Below the pieces are notes generated by a model, which was given only the letters and a program-made list of their open reading frames with translations, searched no databases and had not been told where the DNA came from. The position numbers and the translations under genes were made by a program. Shown piece after piece: positions 8,490 through 14,865 of a stretch of DNA of 64,000 nt (position 1 is the first letter of the stretch; every line of letters begins with the position of its first letter). The DNA comes from an uncultured Bariatricus sp. (GTDB taxonomy: Bacteria; Bacillota; Clostridia; Lachnospirales; Lachnospiraceae): assembly GCA_934307065.1 (NCBI GenBank), contig CAKRCD010000005.1, positions 52,044-116,043 of the forward strand. Direction: 5' to 3'.

Positions 8490-10358
8490 ATGCCAACTAT
8501 TGGTGGAAGTATAGGAAAACCAGACGGTGGGTTTTATTTGGGCGCAGATTTTTATTATACGCAAAGTATCGATGGCAATAGCACCACTATTACAAGTATC
8601 GCATCAAAGGTTACAAAAAATAGAAGTACATATAAACCGTATCACTTAAGTGGAAAATCGGCTACATTGTTGGTACAGTATCAAGATGATGCAGGAAATT
8701 GGATAACAGCTGCAAATTTATCAGATGCTTCTGGTTATGATATGCGTAATGTTAATACTATTACGTTGGTATCGGGGTCAAACATTGTGATTCCTCATAA
8801 ATCAGATGGTTCACAAAAGATATGGATTCAATTAACTGTTGACGGAAAACTCAGTAACTACTATCCATATGGTACGGTATCGGACTATTTTGAATTACCG
8901 ACTATTCCAAGAGCTACTACACCAACACTAAATCCATCGACAGTAGAAGTTGGTAAAAGCATATCAATAAGTCTACCTAGGGCAAGTAATAATTTTACCC
9001 ACAAACTATACCATGGCTTTTATGATACTACATGGACTGAATTCGCATCTGGAGTAGAAACGTCTGCTACTTTAGTGGTGCCGATTAGTTGGGCAAATAA
9101 AATGACGGATTGTGCTACGTCATGGGGCCAAATTAAATGTGAAACATATAGTGGAGATACGTATATCGGAGAAAAAATAGTACGATTTAATGTAGAGCTC
9201 CCCGAAACTATGGTCCCAACCGTAGATTCAATTAGCATTTCGGAAGGTGTAGAGGGATTAGCTGCTAAATTTGGGGCTTATATTCAGAACAATAGTAAAC
9301 TTCGAATAGTCAGCTCCGGAACAGGCATAATGGGTAGCACAATTACTACGTATAATGTTGAAGTTCTTGGTATGACATATACTGGAGAAGATATTATAAC
9401 TAATGTTATTAATCAATCCGGAAATATTGACGTTAAGGTTACTGTGACAGATAGCAGGGGGCGCAAAGGAAGCAAAACCACTACTATACCTATAACTGCA
9501 TATTTTCTGCCTACTATTGTATCGTTTACTGCGTTTCGAGCAGACAGCTCTGGGAATGAAAAGAATGGTAGTAAGAATCTGAAGTGTGTGTATAACTTCA
9601 AAATAGCGCCATGTGGAAACAAGAATAATAAGAATTTTAAAATTGAATATAAGAAAACATCTGCATCTATGTGGACTACCGTTACCAGCGGTGCTGTGTA
9701 TGAAGCAAATACCAGTTGCATGAAAAATGACATTCTACAATTGGAGTATGCGTATGAAGTGCGTTTAACCCTTACTGATTATTTCGGAATACCTGTAACG
9801 TATACAGTTAAAGTTGGTGCCGAAGTAGTTCCGATTGCAGTATATCCAAACGGAAAAGGAATTGGCTTTGGTGGTTATCCAACAGGAGAAGCTTTTCAGG
9901 TGTTTATGGCAGCACAGTTTTATAAAACACTTACTTTGATGGATGTGGATGGGGATGGAACAAACATTAATTTAGTCGATAGATTAGCGCAGATAAATAA
10001 CAATTTAAATGTCAAAGAATATGCTTCCAGTGATTTTAACTTCAATTCTTTTTATGAAATTATGGAATTTCAATGTTTTAAATTTGGAAGGATTGTGTTT
10101 TTGAACATAGAATTGTATATAAAATCTGGCACAATCGTTGCTTCAAATACTGTATATAGTTTTAATTCAAAGGCGATGCCAACAGAAGTAAGACCAAAGA
10201 AAAACACCTTACTCCAAGGATATTGTTGTGACGGCGACTTTGGAAACGCAACTCAAATCAGCGCATACATAGATAAAGATACTGGGTTTATACGATATTT
10301 GTTACCAACTGCAAAATCTTATATCGCTGTTCAGGGTTTCTGGCTAATCGACTCTTAA
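8490..10358 (+). CDS. Phage tail fibre / receptor-binding protein (DUF859-like) with switchable C-terminus
   Basis: A 622-aa protein preceded by AGGAGGG. The N-terminal ~470 residues contain repeated beta-sandwich segments like the siphovirus DUF859 minor structural proteins. Near 450-475 lies K-G-I-G-F-G-G-Y-P-T-G-E-A-F, which normally precedes a trimeric tip. Residue 491 onward is encoded inside the putative invertible segment (repeat at 9960). The current tip has 132 residues and ends F-W-L-I-D-S. A second tip of identical length is encoded on the opposite strand and would be fused in frame after inversion. Likely the adsorption protein; the receptor is unknown. Confidence 0.8.
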   Translation: MPTIGGSIGKPDGGFYLGADFYYTQSIDGNSTTITSIASKVTKNRSTYKPYHLSGKSATLLVQYQDDAGNWITAANLSDASGYDMRNVNTITLVSGSNIVIPHKSDGSQKIWIQLTVDGKLSNYYPYGTVSDYFELPTIPRATTPTLNPSTVEVGKSISISLPRASNNFTHKLYHGFYDTTWTEFASGVETSATLVVPISWANKMTDCATSWGQIKCETYSGDTYIGEKIVRFNVELPETMVPTVDSISISEGVEGLAAKFGAYIQNNSKLRIVSSGTGIMGSTITTYNVEVLGMTYTGEDIITNVINQSGNIDVKVTVTDSRGRKGSKTTTIPITAYFLPTIVSFTAFRADSSGNEKNGSKNLKCVYNFKIAPCGNKNNKNFKIEYKKTSASMWTTVTSGAVYEANTSCMKNDILQLEYAYEVRLTLTDYFGIPVTYTVKVGAEVVPIAVYPNGKGIGFGGYPTGEAFQVFMAAQFYKTLTLMDVDGDGTNINLVDRLAQINNNLNVKEYASSDFNFNSFYEIMEFQCFKFGRIVFLNIELYIKSGTIVASNTVYSFNSKAMPTEVRPKKNTLLQGYCCDGDFGNATQISAYIDKDTGFIRYLLPTAKSYIAVQGFWLIDS

Positions 10359-10753
10359 TCAGTTGTTTTTGTATACCTTACGGTAATAAATTTTACCCAG
10401 TTATCGTTCCATCCACTGTCAGCATACAAGTAAAAATTTGTCCTATCAACAGCGACAGACCAATTGTTTCCGCTCCCGGTTTTGCCATAGTACATACCGG
10501 ATATAACCGGAACAGAATATCCATTTGACAATGCCTGCATATACGAGTTAGATAAGTCAATCCATATGTTGTCTACGTTGGATATGCTATGCAGCTTACT
10601 TATCACTGTATTAGATAGAATAGTATCAAATTTAAAGGTTTTTGTATAAATCGGTTTTCCTAAAAAGAGTTCATGCGTTTTCGTTTCTTCGCTTGACATG
10701 GCAATGAAGTTATCATCTATTTCGTTTAATCTATTTAACAAATTAATGTTTGT
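9960..10753. repeat. Putative invertible tail-fibre cassette bounded by 14-bp inverted repeats
   Basis: ACAAACATTAATTT at 9960-9973 recurs exactly as its reverse complement at 10740-10753. A further block, ATAGATTA, lies five bases inside each copy, and weaker similarity continues further in. In both copies the repeat is read as T-N-I-N-L in the frame of its fibre reading frame. From repeat to stop both arms are exactly 399 nt, and their stop codons overlap at 10355-10358, so the segment is symmetric. Inversion would swap the last 132 residues of the fibre and keep its total length at 622 aa. No recombinase gene is visible in this window. Confidence 0.75.
10355..10753 (-). CDS. Silent alternative tail-fibre C-terminal domain (antisense arm)
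   Basis: This is an open frame on the minus strand. A longer form begins at an ATG at 10777 that has no ribosome binding site. From the inverted repeat it reads T-N-I-N-L-L-N-R-L, parallel to T-N-I-N-L-V-D-R-L in the active fibre. The end shows features of phage fibre tips: N-V-D-N-I-W-I-D-L, D-R-T-N-F-Y-L-Y, G-W-N-D-N-W and a final R-Y-T-K-T-T-D. All other genes of the module are on the plus strand, so this arm is most simply the inactive half of the cassette and is not expected to be translated in the present orientation. Confidence 0.75.
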   Translation of the reverse strand, partial: TNINLLNRLNEIDDNFIAMSSEETKTHELFLGKPIYTKTFKFDTILSNTVISKLHSISNVDNIWIDLSNSYMQALSNGYSVPVISGMYYGKTGSGNNWSVAVDRTNFYLYADSGWNDNWVKFITVRYTKTTD

Positions 10754-10791
10754 CTTATAGAGGAGGGAAGTACACATATGGAAATAAGAGC

Positions 10792-10816
10792 AAGACCGAG
10801 AGGTCTTATTTTTTTT
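10792..10816 (+). terminator. Intrinsic terminator behind the fibre cassette
   Basis: A six-base-pair stem (AAGACC/GGTCTT, 10792-10797 and 10802-10807) with loop GAGA is followed by a run of eight T residues (10809-10816). It lies inside the 5' end of the longest frame of the next gene, which is one reason to start that gene later. Confidence 0.7.
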
Positions 10817-10840
10817 GTAGAAAAAGAAAGGAGAGAAGAA

Positions 10841-11197
10841 GTGGCAAACTTATTATTGCAAACATATACTATAGCACTCCCAATCCTACTCGGATATATT
10901 GTCTGGCTTTTGCAGGAGCAGAAGAAAAGGCAGGTACTGGACGCAAAGGCGCGTGACGAACGGATTGCGGAAGAGTACAAAAAAAGAGATGCCAACAGCG
11001 AGGGAACAATGCTGTTATTAAGAGTCCAACTTATCGAGTATCATGATAAATACATGGCACTCGGTAGCATCCCATCCTACGCTTATGAAAACTTCTGTGA
11101 AATGTACAAGGCATATCACAATCTTGGTGGGAATGGCATGGTTACAAAAATGAAACAGGAAATAGAAGAATTACATTTAAGAAAGAAAGGGGATTAA
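10841..11197 (+). CDS. Small phage membrane protein preceding the holin
   Basis: A 118-aa protein. The GTG at 10841 is chosen because AAGGAGAG lies seven bases upstream and because the alternative ATG at 10778 would read through a terminator. A single N-terminal membrane segment (about 3-24, L-P-I-L-L-G-Y-I-V-W-L-L) is followed by a highly charged cytoplasmic helix and a compact domain with L-I-E-Y-H-D-K-Y-M and Y-H-N-L-G-G-N-G-M. Proteins of this build sit between tail fibre and holin genes in many Firmicutes phages. Their role is unsettled; an accessory lysis function is plausible. Confidence 0.65.
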   Translation: MANLLLQTYTIALPILLGYIVWLLQEQKKRQVLDAKARDERIAEEYKKRDANSEGTMLLLRVQLIEYHDKYMALGSIPSYAYENFCEMYKAYHNLGGNGMVTKMKQEIEELHLRKKGD

Positions 11198-11199
11198 CC

Positions 11200-11493
11200 A
11201 TGGAACAGATTATTAATTATGTAAAACCGGAGCTAGTTGTTGTAGCAGTTGTGCTGTACTTTTCGGGTACTGCCATTAAAAAGTCAGAGTCTATTAAAGA
11301 CAAGTATATCCCGATCCTGCTTGGAGTAGCCGGGATTTTGATTTGCGGTATCTACGTAGTGGCAACCTGTAGCCTGTCTGGGACGCAGGACATTGCTATG
11401 GCATTATTTACTGCAATTGTACAAGGCATTTTGGTGGCGGGTTTAAGTACATATGTAAACCAGTTGATTAAACAGTTGAATAAAGAAAATTAG
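11200..11493 (+). CDS. Phage holin
   Basis: A 97-aa hydrophobic protein starting two bases after the preceding stop, with AAAGGGG upstream. Three membrane segments can be traced (about 10-24, 37-55 and 63-86), and a lysine/asparagine-rich C-terminal tail (K-Q-L-N-K-E-N) follows. It is placed immediately before the amidase. Holins form membrane lesions that let the endolysin reach the wall and so time lysis. Size, topology and neighbours support the call. An intrinsic terminator follows. Confidence 0.8.
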   Translation: MEQIINYVKPELVVVAVVLYFSGTAIKKSESIKDKYIPILLGVAGILICGIYVVATCSLSGTQDIAMALFTAIVQGILVAGLSTYVNQLIKQLNKEN

Positions 11494-11502
11494 TTGATAC
11501 AT

Positions 11503-11529
11503 GAGGGCGAGTAACATCGTCCTCTTTTT
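11503..11529 (+). terminator. Intrinsic terminator after the holin gene
   Basis: An eight-base-pair stem (GAGGGCGA with TCGTCCTC, one G-T pair) with loop GTAACA is followed by five T residues. It lies between holin and amidase and could lower read-through into the lysin gene. Confidence 0.65.
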
Positions 11530-11556
11530 GCGCGGGCGCAAGAAAGGAGAATTATT

Positions 11557-12600
11557 ATGGCAGCATATAATGTACACGGTGGACACTCTCTGATTTGTAG
11601 GGGAGCATCTGGCTTATTGGATGAGGTAAATGAAGACAGAAAAGTAAAGAATAAAGTTATTGAATATCTGAGAGTTGCAGGTCATACAGTCTATGATTGT
11701 ACGGATGATGCAGGTAGAACACAGGCACAGAACTTATCTAACATTGTACGTAAGTGTAACGCACACTCAGTGGATTTGGATATTTCCATCCACCTTAATT
11801 CAGGACGTAATGATTATGTTGGTGATAACAGCACCGGTGGAGTAGAAGTATGGAACTATGATTCCAGAACAGCTGAAATCTCTGACCGGATTTGCCAGAA
11901 TGTAGCAAGTGCCTTAGGTATTAGAAATCGCGGAACAAAATATATGCCTCAGTTATACGTTCTTGCCAATACAAAAAGTTTGGCATTATTAGTAGAATGT
12001 TGTTTCGTAGATGATAAAGACGATGCCAATTGTTGGGATGCGGATAAGTGTGCGAAAGCTATTGCTGAGGGAATTATGGGGAGAAGCGTAGAAATAATTG
12101 CTGATTCAAGTACCAGTCCGGCACCAACTACCCCATCCGCTCCAGTAACCTCTACTGGCAAGATTGACGTTGCACATCAGGTAATGGCAAAAACCAAAGG
12201 ATGGCTTTCGGAAATCCTGAATTTCAATAACATCAATTCCAACGGCTATTCCGGTTATTTCGGTTTCCCGATGTTGGCATTCCGTGCCAAAACCAAAGGT
12301 GATGCATCTGAGGTGGGTTATCTGGAGTACCGGGCACATAAAAAAGGCGGAAGTTGGTATGGCTGGCAAAGAGACTACAACAAGGATTCTGCAGGCGATA
12401 CCTTTGCCGGAGATGGCAAGTCAGAAATAGACGGTATCCAGATGCGTATTGTAGGAATCTCCGGCAGACATGTGCGTTACAGAGTCCACGTTATCGGTAA
12501 AGGATGGCTTGGATGGATTACAGACTATGGAGATGGTAATGACGGATATGCAGGCTGGTTCGGCTATGCGATTGACGCAGTGCAGGTAGAAGCCGCATAA
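11557..12600 (+). CDS. Phage endolysin: N-acetylmuramoyl-L-alanine amidase with ChW-type wall-binding repeats
   Basis: A 347-aa protein with an AAAGGAG ribosome binding site. The N-terminal ~175 residues are an Amidase_3 type zinc amidase. The first zinc histidine lies in V-H-G-G-H, S-I-H-L-N-S carries the next ligand, and L-L-V-E-C-C holds the catalytic glutamate. A proline/serine/threonine linker (about 183-200) leads to C-terminal repeats with G-W-L-S, G-x-S-W-Y-G-W and K-G-W-L-G-W, typical of clostridial hydrophobic W repeats that bind the wall. It cleaves the stem peptide from muramic acid at lysis. There is no signal peptide, which fits holin-dependent export. Confidence 0.92.
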   Translation: MAAYNVHGGHSLICRGASGLLDEVNEDRKVKNKVIEYLRVAGHTVYDCTDDAGRTQAQNLSNIVRKCNAHSVDLDISIHLNSGRNDYVGDNSTGGVEVWNYDSRTAEISDRICQNVASALGIRNRGTKYMPQLYVLANTKSLALLVECCFVDDKDDANCWDADKCAKAIAEGIMGRSVEIIADSSTSPAPTTPSAPVTSTGKIDVAHQVMAKTKGWLSEILNFNNINSNGYSGYFGFPMLAFRAKTKGDASEVGYLEYRAHKKGGSWYGWQRDYNKDSAGDTFAGDGKSEIDGIQMRIVGISGRHVRYRVHVIGKGWLGWITDYGDGNDGYAGWFGYAIDAVQVEAA

Positions 12601-12650
12601 CGATAAAATTCGATAGATTTCGGTGTATTTCGACATTTTTCGATGAGAGT
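12601..12650. promoter_or_regulatory. Decamer-phased TTCG array, Spo0A-box-like
   Basis: TTCG occurs at 12609, 12619, 12629 and 12639, exactly ten bases apart, in an AT-rich context. A further CGAT at 12601 keeps the phase less well. On the minus strand the units read CATCGAAAAA, TGTCGAAATA, CACCGAAATC and TATCGAATTT. The second contains a perfect 0A box (TGTCGAA) and the others deviate by one or two bases. Helical phasing of this kind is known at Spo0A-controlled promoters. A related array is found in front of the spo0A-like gene at 15271-15300. The target promoter is not obvious. The stretch from 12651 to 12740 holds two imperfect copies of TTGGCA with GCAGGGGAAAG and no gene. Confidence 0.6.
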
Positions 12651-12758
12651 GGAGCCTTGCTGTAAGTTGGCATGCAGGGGAAAGCTCTTCGCATAGAACT
12701 TGGCAGGGGAAAGTTTACAAATGGAATAAATAAAGGTGCCGAAAATCGACACCCGTTG

Positions 12759-12831
12759 TTTCCGTAGCGGGAATCGAACCCGCATCTGATTGTTAGTTAG
12801 ACAATTGCTTTATCCATTAAGCTATACGCCT
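12759..12831 (-). tRNA. tRNA-like gene, apparent anticodon AAC (Val), probably degenerate or phage-specific
   Basis: The minus strand folds into a cloverleaf. It has a four-pair D stem (GCTT/AAGC), a five-pair anticodon stem (ATTGT/ACAAT) with a seven-base loop CTAACTA, and a perfect T arm (GCGGG TTCGATT CCCGC). The acceptor stem pairs only at its four inner positions. Anticodon AAC and a T at position 37 are unusual for bacterial tRNAs. No CCA is encoded. It lies just behind the lysin in the prophage. It may be a decayed phage tRNA or a tRNA mimic. Confidence 0.45.
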
Positions 12832-12895
12832 TTATAGGTTGTACTAAAGTACATATTGATAATATCATTTTTTAGGAGTAATGTCAAATTTCCTC

Positions 12896-12950
12896 TTGAC
12901 TTTTGGTCGACCATAAGTTATAATAAAGACAGTTAAGGAAGAGACTTAAC
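12896..12950 (+). promoter_or_regulatory. Promoter with operator-like palindrome for the post-lysis cassette
   Basis: TTGACT (12896-12901), a 17-bp spacer and TATAAT (12919-12924) make a near-consensus sigma-A promoter. The spacer carries the perfect palindrome TGGTCGACCA (12904-12913). GTTAAG and CTTAAC (12932-12937 and 12945-12950) form an inverted repeat over the expected start of transcription. It reads toward the three small genes 12986-14222, so this cassette can be expressed in the lysogen independently of late phage transcription. Confidence 0.75.
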
Positions 12951-12985
12951 GAATAAGGCAGGCAAGGAGCCGGAAAGGAGATAAG

Positions 12986-13108
12986 ATGGAAGAGCAGATG
13001 ACAGATTATCAGTTTCAGACAATTCTAAAGATGATTCTTGAAATCCTTGATAATTGCAAGGATGTCGAGGAAGCTAAAGAAAAAGTAAAAGCCTTGCTTA
13101 ATAAATAA
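12986..13108 (+). CDS. Small 40-aa prophage protein, function unknown
   Basis: ATG at 12986 follows GGAAAGGAG at a good distance. The 40 residues form two predicted amphipathic helices (M-T-D-Y-Q-F-Q-T-I-L-K-M-I-L-E-I-L then D-V-E-E-A-K-E-K-V-K-A-L-L-N-K) around a single cysteine. Proteins of this pattern are frequent in Firmicutes mobile elements, but no function is known to the annotator. The stop codon lies inside a perfect 10-bp hairpin. Given its size and place near the attachment site, a role as regulator or recombination directionality factor is conceivable but unsupported. Confidence 0.6.
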   Translation: MEEQMTDYQFQTILKMILEILDNCKDVEEAKEKVKALLNK

Positions 13109-13485
13109 GCAAGGCAAGCAAGTAAACGCAGGCGGTACTTGCCACCGTCTGCACCCAATTAAATTTTAGCACAGGTTGGGAAAATCGGCAAGAGTCAAGA
13201 GGTGAGAACAGTAGAAAAAAAGAAAATGGGACGTCCAACGGAGAATCCTCGCACAGAAAAAATCGGTTTTAGGATGTCAAAAATGGAAATAGAAGATATT
13301 CAAAAATGTGCAGATGCTATGAATACGCAGCGCGTTAATGCTGTTACAGAAGGAATACGTCTACTTAAAGAGAAACTAGGAATATAAAAAAACAGGGATT
13401 GCCACCGACCAAAGTACGCAACCCCTGTAATGCAATTACCACCGACAAGCGGAGGATGATTATATTATACATTTTCCTTGTCGGT
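13091..13485 (+). repeat. Four long hairpins interleaved with the cassette genes
   Basis: Hairpin 1 (13091-13115): 10-bp perfect stem, loop ATAAA, overlapping a stop codon. Hairpin 2 (13128-13152): 9-bp stem, loop ACTTGCC. Hairpin 3 (13392-13428): 11-bp stem with one mismatch, 15-nt loop. Hairpin 4 (13441-13485): perfect 9-bp stem ACCGACAAG/CTTGTCGGT, 27-nt loop. The sequence TTGCCACCG or TTACCACCG recurs at 13139, 13399 and 13436. None of the stems is followed by a clear T run, so they are not ordinary terminators. RNA processing sites or protein-binding sites are possible. Confidence 0.6.
13202..13387 (+). CDS. Small ribbon-helix-helix-type regulator
   Basis: A 61-aa frame from GTG 13202. 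ATG 13226 is an alternative start, and neither has an ideally spaced ribosome binding site. The N-terminal basic stretch G-R-P-T-E-N-P-R-T is typical of short RHH proteins of mobile elements. A strand (K-I-G-F-R-M-S) and two helices (K-M-E-I-E-D-I-Q-K-C-A-D-A-M and R-V-N-A-V-T-E-G-I-R-L-L) follow, as in Arc/CopG repressors. It could act on the palindromes of its own promoter region. Proteins of this size also serve as excision cofactors in phages. Confidence 0.6.
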   Translation: MRTVEKKKMGRPTENPRTEKIGFRMSKMEIEDIQKCADAMNTQRVNAVTEGIRLLKEKLGI

Positions 13486-13505
13486 AAAACAAGGAGGAAA
13501 ATAAA

Positions 13506-14222
13506 ATGCAGTTACCAGAAACTATAGAATTTGAAGGAACAAGAGTTTTGACCACTCGTCAAATTGCAGATGCTTATGAGACAAAAGAGATTCAGATACA
13601 TCAGAATTTTAAAAATAACAGGATGAGATTTGTTGAAGGAAAGCATTATATATCATTGTCTGGGGACGAGTTAAAGACATTCAAGAACCACCTAGAAAAA
13701 ATCGAGGTGGTCAAAAGCAGGACTTCACACCTGTATCTCTGGACAGAGAAAGGCGCTTTACTCCATGCAAAATCCTTGAACACGGATAAGGCATGGGAAG
13801 TATATGATTACTTGGTTGATTTCTATTTCCGGGCAAAAGAAGAACCGAAAGAGACAAAACCTGCGCCTGCTGAGACAAAGCCAGTTGTGAAGAAAGATGA
13901 ACAGAAGCTTCCAAAGATTGATAATCCTATTCGGGTATTTAAAGTTTTGCTCCAGGTAGCAGAAGATAAGGGGATTAAAGTATCATCATATCCATTTAAA
14001 TGCTTTGACAGTAGATTACATGGAGATGTAATTGGAATTAGAACAGATGTTACAGTAGAAAAAGCGTGCTATGAGCTTGCATGGGAGTTGTCGCATTCAT
14101 TTATTCATTACAAAGATGGAGATATGATTAATAGTCCGTTGGCAAAAGATTACAACGAACAGGCAACACGAGCAGCAGAAATGATTTTGAAAATATTAAA
14201 TGTAAAAATGAGTCAGTTGTAA
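13506..14222 (+). CDS. ORF6N-domain phage protein with degenerate metallopeptidase-like C-terminus
   Basis: A 238-aa protein behind a strong AAGGAGG. Residues about 8-95 match the ORF6N DNA-binding domain of phage antirepressor-like proteins (V-L-T-T-R-Q-I-A-D-A-Y, N-F-x-N-N-R-x-R-F-x-E-G-K-H-Y, L-W-T-E-K-G-A-L-L-H-A-K). A lysine/proline/glutamate-rich linker runs about 106-132. The last ~100 residues contain Y-E-L-A-W-E-L-S-H-S-F-I-H followed by E-Q-A-T-R-A-A-E-M. This recalls the HExxH helix and downstream acidic helix of IrrE/ImmA-type peptidases, but tryptophan replaces the first histidine. Probably a regulatory protein of the lysogen. The gene ends 61 bp before the host junction. Confidence 0.7.
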   Translation: MQLPETIEFEGTRVLTTRQIADAYETKEIQIHQNFKNNRMRFVEGKHYISLSGDELKTFKNHLEKIEVVKSRTSHLYLWTEKGALLHAKSLNTDKAWEVYDYLVDFYFRAKEEPKETKPAPAETKPVVKKDEQKLPKIDNPIRVFKVLLQVAEDKGIKVSSYPFKCFDSRLHGDVIGIRTDVTVEKACYELAWELSHSFIHYKDGDMINSPLAKDYNEQATRAAEMILKILNVKMSQL

Positions 14223-14300
14223 ACGGTCCACAGAAAAACAAGTTTCTTCCTATTATAAAGGATTCTATTCTATGTTATTGTAATCCGGTGGACCGGATGG
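14221..14300. mobile_element. Prophage/host junction (putative attR) inside cotJC
   Basis: Phage-like sequence runs up to a TAA at 14281-14283 in the cotJC frame. From TCC at 14284 the frame reads S-G-G-P-D-G-E-L-A-A-S-M-R, the conserved stretch near residue 30 of CotJC. The crossover should therefore lie at about 14284-14296, around the near-palindrome CCGGTGGACCGG. The core sequence cannot be fixed without the left end. Confidence 0.65.
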
Positions 14301-14799
14301 AGAATTAGCTGCGTCCATGCGTTATTTATCACAGAGGTACACCATGCCGTACAAAGAAGTGACAGGAATTTTAACCGATATTGGCACAGAGGAGCTTGCC
14401 CACATGGAAATGATATGTGCCATTGTTTATCAGCTTACCAAGGATTTATCTCCGGAGGAAATTAAGGCTTCTGGTTTTGATAAATATTATGTGGACCACA
14501 CACTTGCACTTTGGCCGCAGGCAGCCAGTGGAGCACCGTGGACAGCAACTTATTTTCAGTCTAAGGGTGACCCGATTACAGATTTACATGAAGATATGGC
14601 CGCAGAACAGAAAGCACGGACTACCTACGATAATATTCTCCGCCTTATCAAAGACCCGGAAATCTGCGACCCGATTCGTTTCTTAAGACAGAGAGAAATT
14701 GTTCATTATCAACGGTTTGGCGAGAGTCTCAGAGTTGTTCAGGAACATCTGGACAGCAAGAACTTCTATGCATTTAATCCAGAATTCGACAGAAAATAA
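14284..14799 (+). pseudogene. cotJC: Spore coat manganese catalase CotJC, 3' part (5' end displaced by the prophage)
   Basis: About 171 codons of a CotJC/manganese-catalase family protein, which usually has about 190-195 residues. The typical N-terminal ~30 residues are absent and an in-frame stop precedes the first conserved codons. The metal-site motifs are intact (T-E-E-L-A-H-M-E, H-E-D-M-A-A-E-Q-K-A and E-I-V-H-Y-Q-R-F-G-E). The internal ATG at 14317 has no ribosome binding site. CotJC is a late mother-cell coat protein. The intact remainder fits a gene that would be restored by prophage excision, as known for other sporulation genes split by elements. A strong terminator follows. Confidence 0.85.
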
Positions 14800-14821
14800 A
14801 ATATGACGAGAAGACCTCAAA

Positions 14822-14853
14822 GACCACTGTCCGGAAAGGACGGTGGCCTTTTT
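14822..14853 (+). terminator. Terminator after cotJC
   Basis: An eleven-base-pair stem (GACCACTGTCC with GGACGGTGGCC) with loop GGAAA and five T residues. Confidence 0.85.
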
Positions 14854-14865
14854 GTCTCTACATAT

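Larger units (their letters stand above)
1..14283 (+). mobile_element. Right part of a siphovirus-type prophage
   Basis: A collinear late-gene block runs tail tube, chaperones G/GT, tape measure, Dit, Tal, baseplate and fibre proteins, small membrane protein, holin and amidase. A post-lysis cassette follows, and then an abrupt change to host sequence at about 14284. Order, co-orientation and 1-30 bp spacing or overlaps are typical of temperate long-tailed phages of Firmicutes. The left part (integrase, repressor, replication, head genes and left attachment site) lies outside the window, so functionality cannot be judged. No reading frame in the tail module is visibly broken. The right boundary is placed from the cotJC reading frame, not from a verified att repeat. 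Confidence 0.9.

Noticed and set aside
10355..10777. Independent leftward gene from ATG 10777
   Set aside because: It has no ribosome binding site, its coding starts in the flank of an inverted repeat, and the protein is a fibre tip. The silent-cassette model is stronger.
10778..10840. ATG 10778 as start of the membrane protein gene
   Set aside because: The coding sequence would run through an intrinsic terminator, while GTG 10841 has an ideal ribosome binding site and gives the typical N-terminus.
12601..12650. CRISPR or satellite array from the 10-bp periodic motif
   Set aside because: Only four short degenerate units occur, with no spacers and no cas genes. Spo0A-box phasing explains the period better.
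14317..14799. CotJC as an intact short gene starting at ATG 14317
   Set aside because: Conserved CotJC codons continue upstream of this ATG to 14284, and there is no ribosome binding site, so the start is internal to a 5'-truncated gene.
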